A stretch of 20,530 nt of DNA from an uncultured Pirellulaceae bacterium. Lineage in GTDB: Bacteria > Planctomycetota > Planctomycetia > Pirellulales > Pirellulaceae. The stretch's first letter is position 1; each line of letters starts with the position of its first letter. Made by a program: the position numbers and the translations under genes. The notes under the pieces were generated by a model. The model worked only from the letters and a program-made list of their open reading frames with translations, searched no databases and was not told the origin of the DNA. Location: assembly GCA_934278005.1 (NCBI GenBank), contig CAKQWG010000047.1, positions 1 to 20,530 of the forward strand, in the 5' to 3' direction. Shown here in pieces: positions 7,028 to 14,866 of the stretch.

Positions 7028-9754
7028 CTAACGCTTGACAGCCCACAGCAGGTCTAGCAATGCAGCCCGCTCGTCTCCTTTGTGGTGCCGCAGAAGTTCG
7101 TTTGCCAAGAAATGGATTCGATCGTTTGGTAGCACTTCGGGGGTCAGGCAGACGATATGTGCGACATAGTCCTGCCAGCTCAAGCGCTGGCTGTTCAACA
7201 GCCGATCGACAAATGCCAGCTCGACGGCTGTGGGAGGAGTCAGTCGCACGCCATCTTTCAAGCCCGTGGCAGAGTCCGTGTCTTCCGGGCCAGCAAGTTT
7301 AGCGTTGGAGGCACTCGAGGCGCTGTCCTGGGCCGGCGCTAGGTTTGGAACGGGCTGAGCCAGAGCAGTGCCGGCGGCGGAGTTGGAGCGTTCACGCCAC
7401 TGCAAAACCATCGCCAGGGACGACTCCAGTGAATGGTCGCTGGCCGCACCTGAGGTTCTAGCACCACTGGCAAAGCTCGCGCGAGCGACATGCCACTTGC
7501 GCAGTTCATCCTCAGAAGCGGCCAACCACTGTGAGCGACTGGGTTGCACGGGCTGTCGCCGAAAAGCATCGCTGCGCACGATCCAGCCAACCAACTGCTT
7601 TAGATCGTGGCCATGGGCTCGATACTGATTCGACAAAAACTCCAGCAGCTCGCGCTGCTGTCGCTCGGCCGCCAACAGTGACGACTGCTCCGCGACAGGC
7701 GTCTCAGGCGTAGCCAACTGCTGCCGGACAGGAGTGCGAGATGCTAGCGATTGTCCGAAGACCATCCGCCACACCTGATTCACTGTGGCGTCATCCATAG
7801 CAGCGGACTGGCTCAGCCACTGGGCCAAAGCCTGACGCGGCACGCTCGCGCCGGCGATCGTCTCCCAAGCTTTGCCGTCGGGTAGACGTGGCTCGGCGGC
7901 CTGCAGGCGTCCATCGATCAAATCGTAATAGGCGGTCAGTGGTTTGCCGGCAGCCAACAACTCGGCCTGCCTATCGACCAGGACACGTTCGCCGCTCTCG
8001 AGGGCCTGCGCGTCGATGCCTTGCAGCATGGCGGCCAGCGACCAGTACATGGCTTGGCGTTCTGCTAGCTGCTCTGCAGCTTCGGTCGTGATAGCTCCCT
8101 GGGCTGCGACGCTGGACGAGCTAGCATCGTGGCATCGAACACACGACAGATCGACATCCAAAAAGTTGGTACCGATATGCGCCAAAAGACGGTGGTTTCC
8201 CTCTCCAGCCAGTGCACCGACAAAGGCACTGCCGATCGGGTTCACTTGCGCAGCGGGCGCTGGTGGCTGGCCAGCGCTGGCCAGCGCCGGCGAAGCGTCC
8301 TGGGAACGACTAGCGTCCTGCCTGCCTGCGTTGAGCTTAGCGTCTTTAGCCTTTGCACCGGGCGATTCGACAGCATCCGCCCGGGCCACAGCCAGTGGTC
8401 CACCGAGCAAGTCTAGCGCAGTTGCGTTCCAGGGGCGACCTTCATAGATAGACTCGGCAAAATGCTGCTTTAGCGTCTGCACCCGCGCATCGTCTGCGGA
8501 CAGATCCGAACCGGCCAACCACACATTGACGAATCGATCCGCCCACTGGCGTGCAAATGGGAGCGAAGCGGTGGCCCGTGCAATCAATGCATCCAGGTCG
8601 CCGACCGTTCCTGAGGCTGGTTGGCCAGTGAGTGTCAATGAGACTTGTTGAGCCCGCTGCGCATCGTCAAACTTGGGACTTGGCGTAACCGAGAGTTCCT
8701 GCCAGACGCGCGCCAATCGCTGGTCGATCTGAGCCACGATCTGCTGGCTGTCCAGTGGCTGCCCGTCCGCGAGTTGCCCGCTCATGGGTTGGCTGCCGGC
8801 AGGTGAGGTAACATCGCCAGATGCCAATTTGCCAGCGCTAGTTTGCAGTGCATTTGCTGCCGACGCCGCAGGGTCCGATGGACCATCGACGGTGGCAGGT
8901 CGGTCGAGCGGAAACAGAACAATTGCTTCCTCGCCCGAAGTTTGCTTGTTAAACGCGTCCGATTGAGCGATGCGTGGGCCAGTTGCGGCCTCGCTGGAAG
9001 CGTTGGCTGCCGGCGAGCTAGCTGGCTGCGGTTGAGACGTTAGCTCTGAGCTGGTGCGAGCGGGACTGGCAGGCGAAACCAGGGGTGGCGAAACCAAACT
9101 CTGCGCTTCGGCGCGCGCCAATTCAAGTAGACGCTGGGCCATCACGCGGTCGGGATCGATCAAGTGCCAACTCAGCAGCGTTAGCAGTCCGCAAGCTCCG
9201 GTGGCCAGCATAAATGCAATCACGTGGCGGCGCAGCGGGATCTCTCGGTCCATCGACGGCGACAAGGAGAGCGACGCAGCCGACTCGCGCGGTGCAGCTT
9301 CCGAAATTGCCCTAGCGATAACTGGCTGAGCTGCAACTTTCTGAGTTGTAATGGGCTGCGCAGTAGTAGGCTGCGTAGTAGTAGGCTGCGTAGTAGTAGG
9401 CTGCGCAGTGACAGGCTGCGCTACCACGTGCAGCGGCGCTATACCCGCTGATTCCGCTGGATCTGTCGGCCCGCGAACTGGGCGTGCGATAACTCGCCGC
9501 GGGCCAGCCGCGGCCGCACAACTTGGCGACGTGCCAGCAGCATCCGCCGCGCTGCTGGGCGAGAACTGATCTGCACGCGCTCCGTGAGCTGAATGAGCGC
9601 GGCTTGCTCCACCGGTCAATTCAGCTTGCTCGCGCGACCAAGCGGCTGTGATCCGCTGCAAGAGATCTGGCGGTGGCTGGCCACTGATCAGTTCTTGCAG
9701 AAAGTAATCTAATACCTGCTCCGCAGCCTGTTCTTTTCGTGGTTCGTCGTTCAT
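7028..9754 (-). CDS. Single-pass membrane protein with divergent DUF1549/DUF1553-like exported part and CxxCH motif
   Basis: A 908-residue protein in four visible parts. Residues about 1-45 are a helical N-terminus. About 45-172 is a low-complexity region rich in Ala, Pro, Thr and Gln, with T-T-Q-P-type repeats. One transmembrane helix lies at about 173-197. A large part that should be exported follows, carrying CVRCH at Cys538-Cys541-His542, a possible c-type haem site. Around 330-440 it resembles a weakened DUF1549 domain that lacks the usual RR.YLDL.GR.PT signature. Around 680-760 it has DUF1553-like sequence (N-x-V-W-R-x-x-F-G, then L..L..WIVRSDAFRR). The gene starts 18 nt after the sigma factor gene, so it is probably co-transcribed. 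Its topology and position are what one expects of a sigma-factor partner, but no known anti-sigma domain was recognised, so that role is inference. No Shine-Dalgarno is visible before the ATG; the leader is A/T rich. Confidence 0.75.
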   Translation of the reverse strand: MNDEPRKEQAAEQVLDYFLQELISGQPPPDLLQRITAAWSREQAELTGGASRAHSAHGARADQFSPSSAADAAGTSPSCAAAAGPRRVIARPVRGPTDPAESAGIAPLHVVAQPVTAQPTTTQPTTTQPTTAQPITTQKVAAQPVIARAISEAAPRESAASLSLSPSMDREIPLRRHVIAFMLATGACGLLTLLSWHLIDPDRVMAQRLLELARAEAQSLVSPPLVSPASPARTSSELTSQPQPASSPAANASSEAATGPRIAQSDAFNKQTSGEEAIVLFPLDRPATVDGPSDPAASAANALQTSAGKLASGDVTSPAGSQPMSGQLADGQPLDSQQIVAQIDQRLARVWQELSVTPSPKFDDAQRAQQVSLTLTGQPASGTVGDLDALIARATASLPFARQWADRFVNVWLAGSDLSADDARVQTLKQHFAESIYEGRPWNATALDLLGGPLAVARADAVESPGAKAKDAKLNAGRQDASRSQDASPALASAGQPPAPAAQVNPIGSAFVGALAGEGNHRLLAHIGTNFLDVDLSCVRCHDASSSSVAAQGAITTEAAEQLAERQAMYWSLAAMLQGIDAQALESGERVLVDRQAELLAAGKPLTAYYDLIDGRLQAAEPRLPDGKAWETIAGASVPRQALAQWLSQSAAMDDATVNQVWRMVFGQSLASRTPVRQQLATPETPVAEQSSLLAAERQQRELLEFLSNQYRAHGHDLKQLVGWIVRSDAFRRQPVQPSRSQWLAASEDELRKWHVARASFASGARTSGAASDHSLESSLAMVLQWRERSNSAAGTALAQPVPNLAPAQDSASSASNAKLAGPEDTDSATGLKDGVRLTPPTAVELAFVDRLLNSQRLSWQDYVAHIVCLTPEVLPNDRIHFLANELLRHHKGDERAALLDLLWAVKR
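8266..8285. repeat. Tandem pair of a 10-bp palindrome inside the membrane protein gene
   Basis: GCTGGCCAGC occurs twice in immediate succession, followed by a third partial half. Each unit is its own reverse complement. It lies in the Ala/Pro-rich linker just before the CxxCH part, so it probably reflects low-complexity coding sequence. Confidence 0.6.
9354..9413. repeat. 15-bp coding minisatellite (T-T-Q-P-T repeats)
   Basis: Four tandem 15-bp units of the form GGCTGCGYAGTAGTA on the plus strand, the last one diverged. Read from the minus strand they encode repeated five-residue T-T/A-Q-P-T units in the cytoplasmic linker N-terminal to the membrane helix. Degenerate units continue on both sides. 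The unit is a multiple of three, so copy-number change would keep the frame. Confidence 0.85.
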
Positions 9755-9772
9755 AAAAAATGCGCTTTATGT

Positions 9773-10312
9773 CTATACCATTTTGTTTTCAAGACACTCT
9801 CGCAACTGCGTCTTAGCTCGCTGCATGAGATTCTTCGCGCCATGGGCGCTGATCTGCAGTGCATCGGCGATCGATTGGCGACTAGCGTCGTCGCCATACC
9901 GCAAACGCATGGCGAGTTGTGCGCGCGAGGTCAGTCGCGCAAAGCAATCTTGTAGATTGTCTAGTAGTTCACTTCCTGCGTCGAACCCGGCCCAGCGAAG
10001 CCAAGCCGTTTCAAACTGCTCGGCATGTTCCGTGATGGTCATGCGTGATTCGCGTCGGCGGCGTGAGATAAATAAGTTGTGAGCCACTCGGCGCAGGTAG
10101 GCGGCCGTCGCAGCGGTACTGTACTGCTGAAGCGGCCGACGCATGATCTCTAGAAACGTATCCTGAGTCAAATCATCAGCCAAAGCCGCTTCGGCACCGA
10201 GCGCGCGAAGGTAGCGCCACACCATGTGTTGATGGTGTAGTACCAATTCCTGCAAGTCTAGTTCTGCATCGCTACGGTTAACGATGGCAGCCTCTTGGCT
10301 TTCAGCACTCAC
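9773..10312 (-). CDS. ECF-type RNA polymerase sigma-70 factor
   Basis: A 179-residue protein of typical ECF length. Region 2 spans about residues 24-90, with the core-binding and -10 recognition stretch AADDLTQDTFLEI-like at about 43-56 and an R-R-V-A-H-N-L-x-x-S-R-R-R-R run at 74-88. Region 4 spans about 115-172, with a helix-turn-helix (QSIADALQISAHGAKNLMQRAK). Region 3 is absent, as usual for ECF factors. The start is GTG at 10312, 16 nt after the DUF1501 stop; no ATG fits better and no strong Shine-Dalgarno is seen. The gene sits third in a four-gene unit, between the DUF1501 gene and a membrane protein that may be its regulator. Its ECF subgroup cannot be set by eye. Confidence 0.9.
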   Translation of the reverse strand: MSAESQEAAIVNRSDAELDLQELVLHHQHMVWRYLRALGAEAALADDLTQDTFLEIMRRPLQQYSTAATAAYLRRVAHNLFISRRRRESRMTITEHAEQFETAWLRWAGFDAGSELLDNLQDCFARLTSRAQLAMRLRYGDDASRQSIADALQISAHGAKNLMQRAKTQLRECLENKMV

Positions 10313-10328
10313 GTAATGATTTTGCCAC

Positions 10329-11606
10329 TTATGCTATAAGTTCACGGATGAGTTTGCCGCCGTTGGCGATCTTCATCGGCCGACCATTTTTGCTTTGGTA
10401 GGTGGTCTCAAGCGAAATCCCCAGCCCTCGACAAACGGTAGCCATCAAGTCTTCGGACGAGTAGGGTTCGCTGGTAACCTGGCGGCCTTCGGAGTCGGTC
10501 TCTCCGACGGCCAAACCACCTTTGATCCCTCCGCCACCGACCACTACGCTCCAGCAGCGTGCCCAGTGATCGCGTCCAGCGTCGGCATTGATGATTGGTG
10601 TGCGTCCGAACTCTCCCATCCACAGAATAACAGTATCTTTAAGTCGGTCGCGCTGAGCGAGGTCTTCGACCAGCGCACTCATAGCTTGATCGAGCGTCGG
10701 GAGCAGTCCAGTAGACAAGGTGTTGTGGATATCGTTGTGGTTATCCCAGCCCCCTAAATCGACTTCAATAAATGGCACGCCGACTTCGACTAGGCGGCGG
10801 GCCATCAAGCATCCGCGGCCAAAGGCGCTGTCACCGTAGCGCTCCCGCACCGGCTCTGGTTCTTTGTCGATTTTGAAGGCTTCCATCTGCTGGCTGGACA
10901 TCAGCTCGAAGGTTTTTTGCAGGATTTTCTGGTGATCCTCGGCCGCTGGACCGCGCCGCTGACCGATGAACCCCCGCTCGATCAACTCGAGCGTCTTCAT
11001 CCGCTGCATCAGCCGCGTATCATCCAAATCCATATCCAAATTGCGAATGCGTCCGTCGCTGCCAACGGAGAACGGCGACCAAGCCATGCCCAGAAAACCG
11101 GGGCCCGTGCTGGCTCCGCCCACGGACACAAATGGAGGAATCTGCAGGTCACTGCGCCCGGCCATCAACTCATGGGCGACCACTGATCCGTAGCTGGGAT
11201 GCTCGATGTTCGGATTGGGAACGAATCCGGTGTGCATATAATAGCGTCCGCGATCGTGGTCGGCCTCGCGTGTGCTCATCGAACGCACAACCGACAAGTG
11301 GTGCATCTGCTGGGCAATCTGTGGCAGGTGTTCACAAATCTGCATGTCGCCCGTGGTGCTGATCGGGCGAAACGGTCCACCGGTAACCGCGCCGGGCTTA
11401 AGGTCCCACATATCGATCGTCGACGGACCGCCCCCCATCCACAGCAGAATTGCCGATTTATGGTTAGCGCGTAGCTCCTGGGCGTGTGTTCGCAGCGTAT
11501 GCCCCAGCGCCAACGAGCTGCTGACCATCGCCGACGCCCCTGCGGCGTGCTGCATGAAGTGGCGGCGGGTCATTCCACGCGGTGTTCTATTTTCCATCCA
11601 GCTCAT
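10329..11606 (-). CDS. DUF1501 protein with Tat signal
   Basis: Member of the DUF1501 family (distantly sulfatase/alkaline-phosphatase-like), which is abundant in Planctomycetes and normally encoded next to DUF1549/DUF1553 proteins. Visible family signatures include the early LLWMGGGPSTIDMWDLKPG stretch, the STREADHDRGRYYMHTG segment, the EFGRTP motif and the downstream GRDHW motif. The N-terminus has a twin-arginine export signal: T-R-R-H-F-M followed by an Ala/Ser-rich hydrophobic stretch. The open frame extends to 11756 and would overlap the previous gene. The ATG at 11606, which puts the twin arginines near residues 13-14, fits export better; ATGs at 11597 and 11573 are alternatives. With 11606 the gap to the upstream DUF1549 gene is 85 nt. 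The biochemical role of the family is not established. Confidence 0.88.
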   Translation of the reverse strand: MSWMENRTPRGMTRRHFMQHAAGASAMVSSSLALGHTLRTHAQELRANHKSAILLWMGGGPSTIDMWDLKPGAVTGGPFRPISTTGDMQICEHLPQIAQQMHHLSVVRSMSTREADHDRGRYYMHTGFVPNPNIEHPSYGSVVAHELMAGRSDLQIPPFVSVGGASTGPGFLGMAWSPFSVGSDGRIRNLDMDLDDTRLMQRMKTLELIERGFIGQRRGPAAEDHQKILQKTFELMSSQQMEAFKIDKEPEPVRERYGDSAFGRGCLMARRLVEVGVPFIEVDLGGWDNHNDIHNTLSTGLLPTLDQAMSALVEDLAQRDRLKDTVILWMGEFGRTPIINADAGRDHWARCWSVVVGGGGIKGGLAVGETDSEGRQVTSEPYSSEDLMATVCRGLGISLETTYQSKNGRPMKIANGGKLIRELIA

Positions 11607-11691
11607 GCTATGCGTGCTTTGTGAGAAGAGTGAATGACCTTTGGAAACTATTGTCAATGCCGCCGCAGCTACGTGCCGACGGGAATCAATT

Positions 11692-13452
11692 TTACTGGAC
11701 GAGTATGAATTCGTTGCTGTTAAGGATAGCCCACCACAAGTCTTGCAGTGCCTCATCGGCCTTGCCCTCGCGGGCTTGCAATAACTGCCCGGCGATTTTC
11801 AGCTCTTCAGGCCGCGCGCGACGCGCCAGCCCAGCCATAAACAGCGTCTGCGCCTTGGAGGCGTAAGGTGCCGAAGTTGCCGATAAATTCCCAAGCCAAC
11901 TGCCCGGAGTGACCGTCGTCGCGCGTTGGATCAAGTCGCCGTTGAACATCATCAGCGCCTGCGGGATGGACCCGTTGAACGTGGTCGCCTCATCCCCTTC
12001 ATCCGTTCCGAAAGCCACGACAAACTGGTCCAGCCAGCGATCGCGTTCGGCCTGCTGTTGTTCTAGCGTGCCCGAGGCCTGCCCGCCGAGATGCACCAGC
12101 GAATGGTACAACTGCTCGGCGGTCATCTGCCGCAAATAAAAGTGACTAAACTGCGGCACCTCGCCCAGCGAAGGATCGTCGCTAGCGTTGCCCGGTTCAA
12201 TCTTGCTTGACAATTGATAGGGCTTTGAGAGCGTGATCCAAGTCATCAAAGCCCGCATGTCATAGCTGGAACTGCGCAGTTCGCGACCCAGTTCGTCCAG
12301 CAGTTGCGGATGCGATATCGTGGTGTGTGGACCTAGGTCATCTAGGGGCTTAGTAAAGGCATATCCCAGAAAGTGGGCCCACATGCGATTGACCAACATC
12401 TTATCCAGGAACTCGCTGCTGAGCATCAATTTTCCGAGCTCATGGCGGCGATTGGTCTGCTCCACGTAGCCGCTGCGATCGATAGCGGTCCCATCGATAA
12501 ATACAGGATAGGCTACGCGGGACATGCCATTGCGTTCTTCGAAGTAGACTTCGGCCTCGCTGGGGCGCCCCCCTTCACCAGCAAAATCCTGATCGATCAA
12601 CTCGGCATGATCGATGTCGCGACTGCCGTCGGCATACCGCCGCAGAGCTCGCGTTTGCCGAAAAAAAGAATTGAATTCCCAGAATTTCTGTTGTTTCCAC
12701 TGATTAAATGGATGGTTGTGGCACTGCGTACACTGGACCTGCATGCCCAGGAAGATACGCGAAGTGGACGATGTGGCCAGTGTGCCACGTTCGTCATTCA
12801 CCTTATCGACTAGAAAATTAGTCGCTCCATTGAAGTTTTCTTGACCGGGCTTGGTAGCTCCCGTGGCAGTCACCAGTTCGTAAACCATTTGGTTGTAGGG
12901 CTTGTTCCGCGCAAAGCAATCGCGCAGATATTTGGCCATACCCTCGCGATCGATAAGCGACTGAGCTGCGTTGCCGCCGCTGCGGCCGATCAGCACGTTG
13001 CTCCAAACGGTGCCCCAGTGATCGGCAAATTCCTCGGTGTAGCGCGGATCGTTAAGTAGTTTCGAAACGAGATTCCGTCGCCTGTGAGCGTCGCGATCCT
13101 GCGAAAACTCGCGCATCTCTTCAAACGTCGGAATGCGGCCAATTAAATCCAAGTAAACCCGGCGGCACCATTTAGCGTCACCTTCAAGTGGCGCCGGAAC
13201 CAAGCCCATCTCCTGCCACTGCCGCTCGAAAGCTGCGTTGATTAGGGCGACTTGTGGAATCTCTTGTTCAACTGGTGCAGCGGCCTTTACCAGACTAGTG
13301 ACAGGTGTGATCAGGCTCCACACAGTCAGCAACGCCAGACGGGGCCACCAGCCACGCCAAACAGCGGCGAGCCGCTGGCAGCAACGGCTCTGGAACGCTA
13401 CCTGCTGAGCGGGTCGAGCCAGTAGTCGCATTGCGCATCGAGTGGCGGACAT
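11692..13452 (-). CDS. DUF1549/DUF1553 protein with CxxCH motif
   Basis: Classic planctomycetal DUF1549-DUF1553 protein. A basic, hydrophobic N-terminal export or anchor segment (about residues 35-57) precedes DUF1549 (about 65-165), which carries the W-C-R-R-V-Y-L-D-L-I-G-R-I-P-T signature. A CTQCHNHP motif follows at Cys241-Cys244-His245, suggesting haem or metal binding. DUF1553 occupies the C-terminal half, with the LMLSSEFLDKMLVNRMWAHFLG signature. Expected outside the cytoplasm, working with the DUF1501 protein encoded next. The start is uncertain: the frame is open to an ATG at 13623, adding 57 residues without a recognisable domain. The ATG at 13452 gives a normal signal-peptide geometry and was chosen; neither has a clear Shine-Dalgarno. 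This is the first gene of the minus-strand operon that includes the sigma factor. Confidence 0.85.
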   Translation of the reverse strand: MSATRCAMRLLARPAQQVAFQSRCCQRLAAVWRGWWPRLALLTVWSLITPVTSLVKAAAPVEQEIPQVALINAAFERQWQEMGLVPAPLEGDAKWCRRVYLDLIGRIPTFEEMREFSQDRDAHRRRNLVSKLLNDPRYTEEFADHWGTVWSNVLIGRSGGNAAQSLIDREGMAKYLRDCFARNKPYNQMVYELVTATGATKPGQENFNGATNFLVDKVNDERGTLATSSTSRIFLGMQVQCTQCHNHPFNQWKQQKFWEFNSFFRQTRALRRYADGSRDIDHAELIDQDFAGEGGRPSEAEVYFEERNGMSRVAYPVFIDGTAIDRSGYVEQTNRRHELGKLMLSSEFLDKMLVNRMWAHFLGYAFTKPLDDLGPHTTISHPQLLDELGRELRSSSYDMRALMTWITLSKPYQLSSKIEPGNASDDPSLGEVPQFSHFYLRQMTAEQLYHSLVHLGGQASGTLEQQQAERDRWLDQFVVAFGTDEGDEATTFNGSIPQALMMFNGDLIQRATTVTPGSWLGNLSATSAPYASKAQTLFMAGLARRARPEELKIAGQLLQAREGKADEALQDLWWAILNSNEFILVQ

Positions 13453-13683
13453 GCCTGAAAATCCAGTGAAAAGTCGCAGTGAAAAGTCGCAGGGTACAGC
13501 CCCCGCACGGCTCGCAAGCCCGGTCAATTTATGGTCCGAAGCGTGCGAATCGCCTGGCCCATTGTCGCTTATCTGCCCTGCAGGGATGCGATCCAAACGC
13601 CTCAAACCCCACGTATTTTGCAAACCAGGGAAAATAAACCGTTAAAAAACTGTACTACGTCCCGCGCCAGGCGGCGGGCGGTA

Positions 13684-13701
13684 AATCGATAGAATCGATA
13701 G
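13684..13701. repeat. Tandem 9-bp repeat in the divergent control region
   Basis: Two perfect adjacent copies of AATCGATAG, each with an ATCGAT palindrome core. The spacing of nearly one helical turn suits paired protein binding, but no regulator is known. Confidence 0.6.
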
Positions 13702-13703
13702 AT

Positions 13704-13733
13704 TTGTCGACTTAGGCCAAAATCTATTATATT
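13704..13733 (+). promoter_or_regulatory. Candidate sigma-70-type promoter toward the usp operon
   Basis: TTGTCG (13704-13709) and TATATT (13728-13733) are separated by 18 nt. The -35 box is weak, so this is a tentative call. It would give a leader of nearly 190 nt before the usp start. Confidence 0.3.
13726..13731 (-). promoter_or_regulatory. Candidate -10 element (TATAAT) toward the DUF1549 operon
   Basis: The minus strand reads a perfect TATAAT here. No good -35 is seen 16-18 nt upstream, and the 24-bp near-palindrome fills that place, which would suit either an activator site or a repressor site. The transcript would begin about 95 nt before the alternative start at 13623 and about 270 nt before 13452. 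Confidence 0.35.
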
Positions 13734-13757
13734 CACTCGCTTACTAGTAAGTGAGCG
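13734..13757. promoter_or_regulatory. 24-bp near-palindrome, operator-like
   Basis: A perfect 12-bp palindrome CTTACTAGTAAG is extended on each side so that 20 of 24 positions are symmetric. It abuts the -10-like elements of both strands, so a dimeric regulator bound here could act on both operons. No matching regulator is encoded next to it with certainty. Confidence 0.55.
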
Positions 13758-13915
13758 AAGGACATGATAGGAGTGTACTCACCATTCTGTTTTGCTCGAA
13801 AGAGGAAAACGCAGTGCTCCCCTGTGGGGTGGTCCGCTGTTTGCAACTGGATGGCAATTGCGTTTGCCAATTGCGGGCTGAACCGAACAAAATCAACTTG
13901 AAAACCAACTCAACA

Positions 13916-13922
13916 AAGGGGA
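13916..13922 (+). promoter_or_regulatory. Strong Shine-Dalgarno deciding the usp start
   Basis: AAGGGGA lies 5 nt before the ATG at 13928. It decides against the in-frame GTG at 13751, whose extra 59 residues do not look like a Usp fold. Confidence 0.75.
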
Positions 13923-13927
13923 AGCCG

Positions 13928-14863
13928 ATGCGGATCATATTAGCTTTGGACGGGTCCGACGAGTCGCTCGATGCTGCGCGTCTGTTGAAACGCTTGCCGC
14001 TCCCACAGCAAACCCAAGTGACTGTGGTTACGGCTGTCGTAGACACCCCCATGGATGAAATCGATGCGGAGGTGTGGATGCAAGTCCGCGAGGCCGCGCG
14101 AGCCACAGCTCTGGAGAACTATCAAGCGGTGCTGCCGCACCTGGGGCCGTTGTCGGCCAAGACCGAGCACCGACTGCTGGAAGGTCACCCCAGTCGCGTC
14201 ATTGTGGAGGCCGCTCAGGAGCGAAACGCCGACTTAATCGTGCTCGGCGCGCGGGGGCATTCATTGATCGCGCGCGTATTGCTCGGCAGCACCAGTGACT
14301 ATGTCGCCAATCACGCGGCTTGCTCTGTGCTCATCGCCCGCCCACCTGCACAGAGCAGCCCACCTGCACAGAGCAGCCCACCTGCACAGAGCAGCCCACC
14401 TGCAGGGGCCCGCACTGCCTTACAAGCCGGCCCAGCCGCGCCGTTGCGAGTCCTACTGGCCTACGATGGCTCGGCTGGCGCCGTCGTAGCGGCCGAGCAA
14501 CTGTTCTCCCTGGACTGGACCAGCGACACGCAGCTGCATCTCACAACCCTCCTCGAGCGGCCTCACATGCTGCCCGAGGATGAGGTCTACGATCCCCAGT
14601 CCATCGCCGAAGGCCGCCAAAGACTGGCAGCGTTGGTGGCAGAAGCCGACTGTGCGGCAACCGTCGACTACGATGTTCGCGAGACACAGCACGTGGGAGA
14701 CGCTTTGGCACACCTGGCAAATGAGCAGCAGGGGGACCTGATCTTTATCGGCGAAACGGGTAGATCGGCCTTGGCCAAGTTCTTCTTGGGAAGTGCCACC
14801 CGGCACGTAATGCACCACTCGCGAGCTTCCGTGTGGATCGCTCGACGTAAAAGCTGGCGGTAG
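13928..14863 (+). CDS. Tandem-domain universal stress protein (UspA family)
   Basis: A 311-residue protein with two Usp domains (about residues 1-138 and 165-311). Each starts with the ATP-binding-type strand (IILALDGSDES and VLLAYDGSAGA) and ends with the Usp nucleotide motif G-2x-G-9x-G-S/T (GARGHSLIARVLLGS and GETGRSALAKFFLGS). Both domains therefore look competent for ATP binding, unlike non-binding UspA types. The domains are joined by a Pro/Ser/Gln linker encoded by an 18-bp minisatellite. Tandem Usps generally act in stress, starvation or low-oxygen physiology, often as intramolecular dimers in the cytoplasm. The kinase gene follows after 3 nt, so co-translation is likely. This suggests that the Usp feeds into, or is an output of, the kinase chain; the direction is unknown. 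Confidence 0.9.
   Translation: MRIILALDGSDESLDAARLLKRLPLPQQTQVTVVTAVVDTPMDEIDAEVWMQVREAARATALENYQAVLPHLGPLSAKTEHRLLEGHPSRVIVEAAQERNADLIVLGARGHSLIARVLLGSTSDYVANHAACSVLIARPPAQSSPPAQSSPPAQSSPPAGARTALQAGPAAPLRVLLAYDGSAGAVVAAEQLFSLDWTSDTQLHLTTLLERPHMLPEDEVYDPQSIAEGRQRLAALVAEADCAATVDYDVRETQHVGDALAHLANEQQGDLIFIGETGRSALAKFFLGSATRHVMHHSRASVWIARRKSWR
14342..14404. repeat. 18-bp coding minisatellite between the two Usp domains
   Basis: Three perfect copies of CCACCTGCACAGAGCAGC plus a 9-nt partial copy. In frame it encodes P-P-A-Q-S-S units, making a flexible linker. Perfect identity, including silent positions, suggests recent slippage or expansion. Confidence 0.92.
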
Positions 14864-14866
14864 CCA

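Larger units (their letters stand above)
13453..13927. other. Divergent control region between the DUF1549 operon and the Usp/two-component operon
   Basis: About 475 bases separate the chosen starts. The first 170 could encode an N-terminal extension of the DUF1549 protein. From 13624 on it is locally AT-rich (for example TAAAAAACTG near 13643) and holds the tandem 9-mer, the 24-bp near-palindrome and candidate -10 elements on both strands. The stretch 13751-13927 is open in the usp frame from a GTG, but its translation shows no Usp features, so it is treated as a 5' leader. Confidence 0.6.

Noticed and set aside
7944..8447. 167-codon plus-strand open frame opposite the membrane protein gene
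   Set aside because: Low-complexity Ala/Ser/Arg translation without motifs; antisense of an Ala-rich coding region.
9312..9569. Open frames on either strand giving Val-Val-Gly-Cys or Tyr-Ala-Ala repeats
   Set aside because: They are frame shadows of the 15-bp minisatellite inside the membrane protein gene.
13848..13867. Sigma-54-like -24/-12 promoter before usp
   Set aside because: TGGCA and TTTGC are present, but the GG to GC spacing is 11 nt (or 9 nt using the neighbouring GG) where 10 nt is required.
13751..13927. N-terminal extension of the Usp protein from a GTG
   Set aside because: The frame is open, but the 59 residues show no Usp features and a strong Shine-Dalgarno precedes the ATG at 13928.
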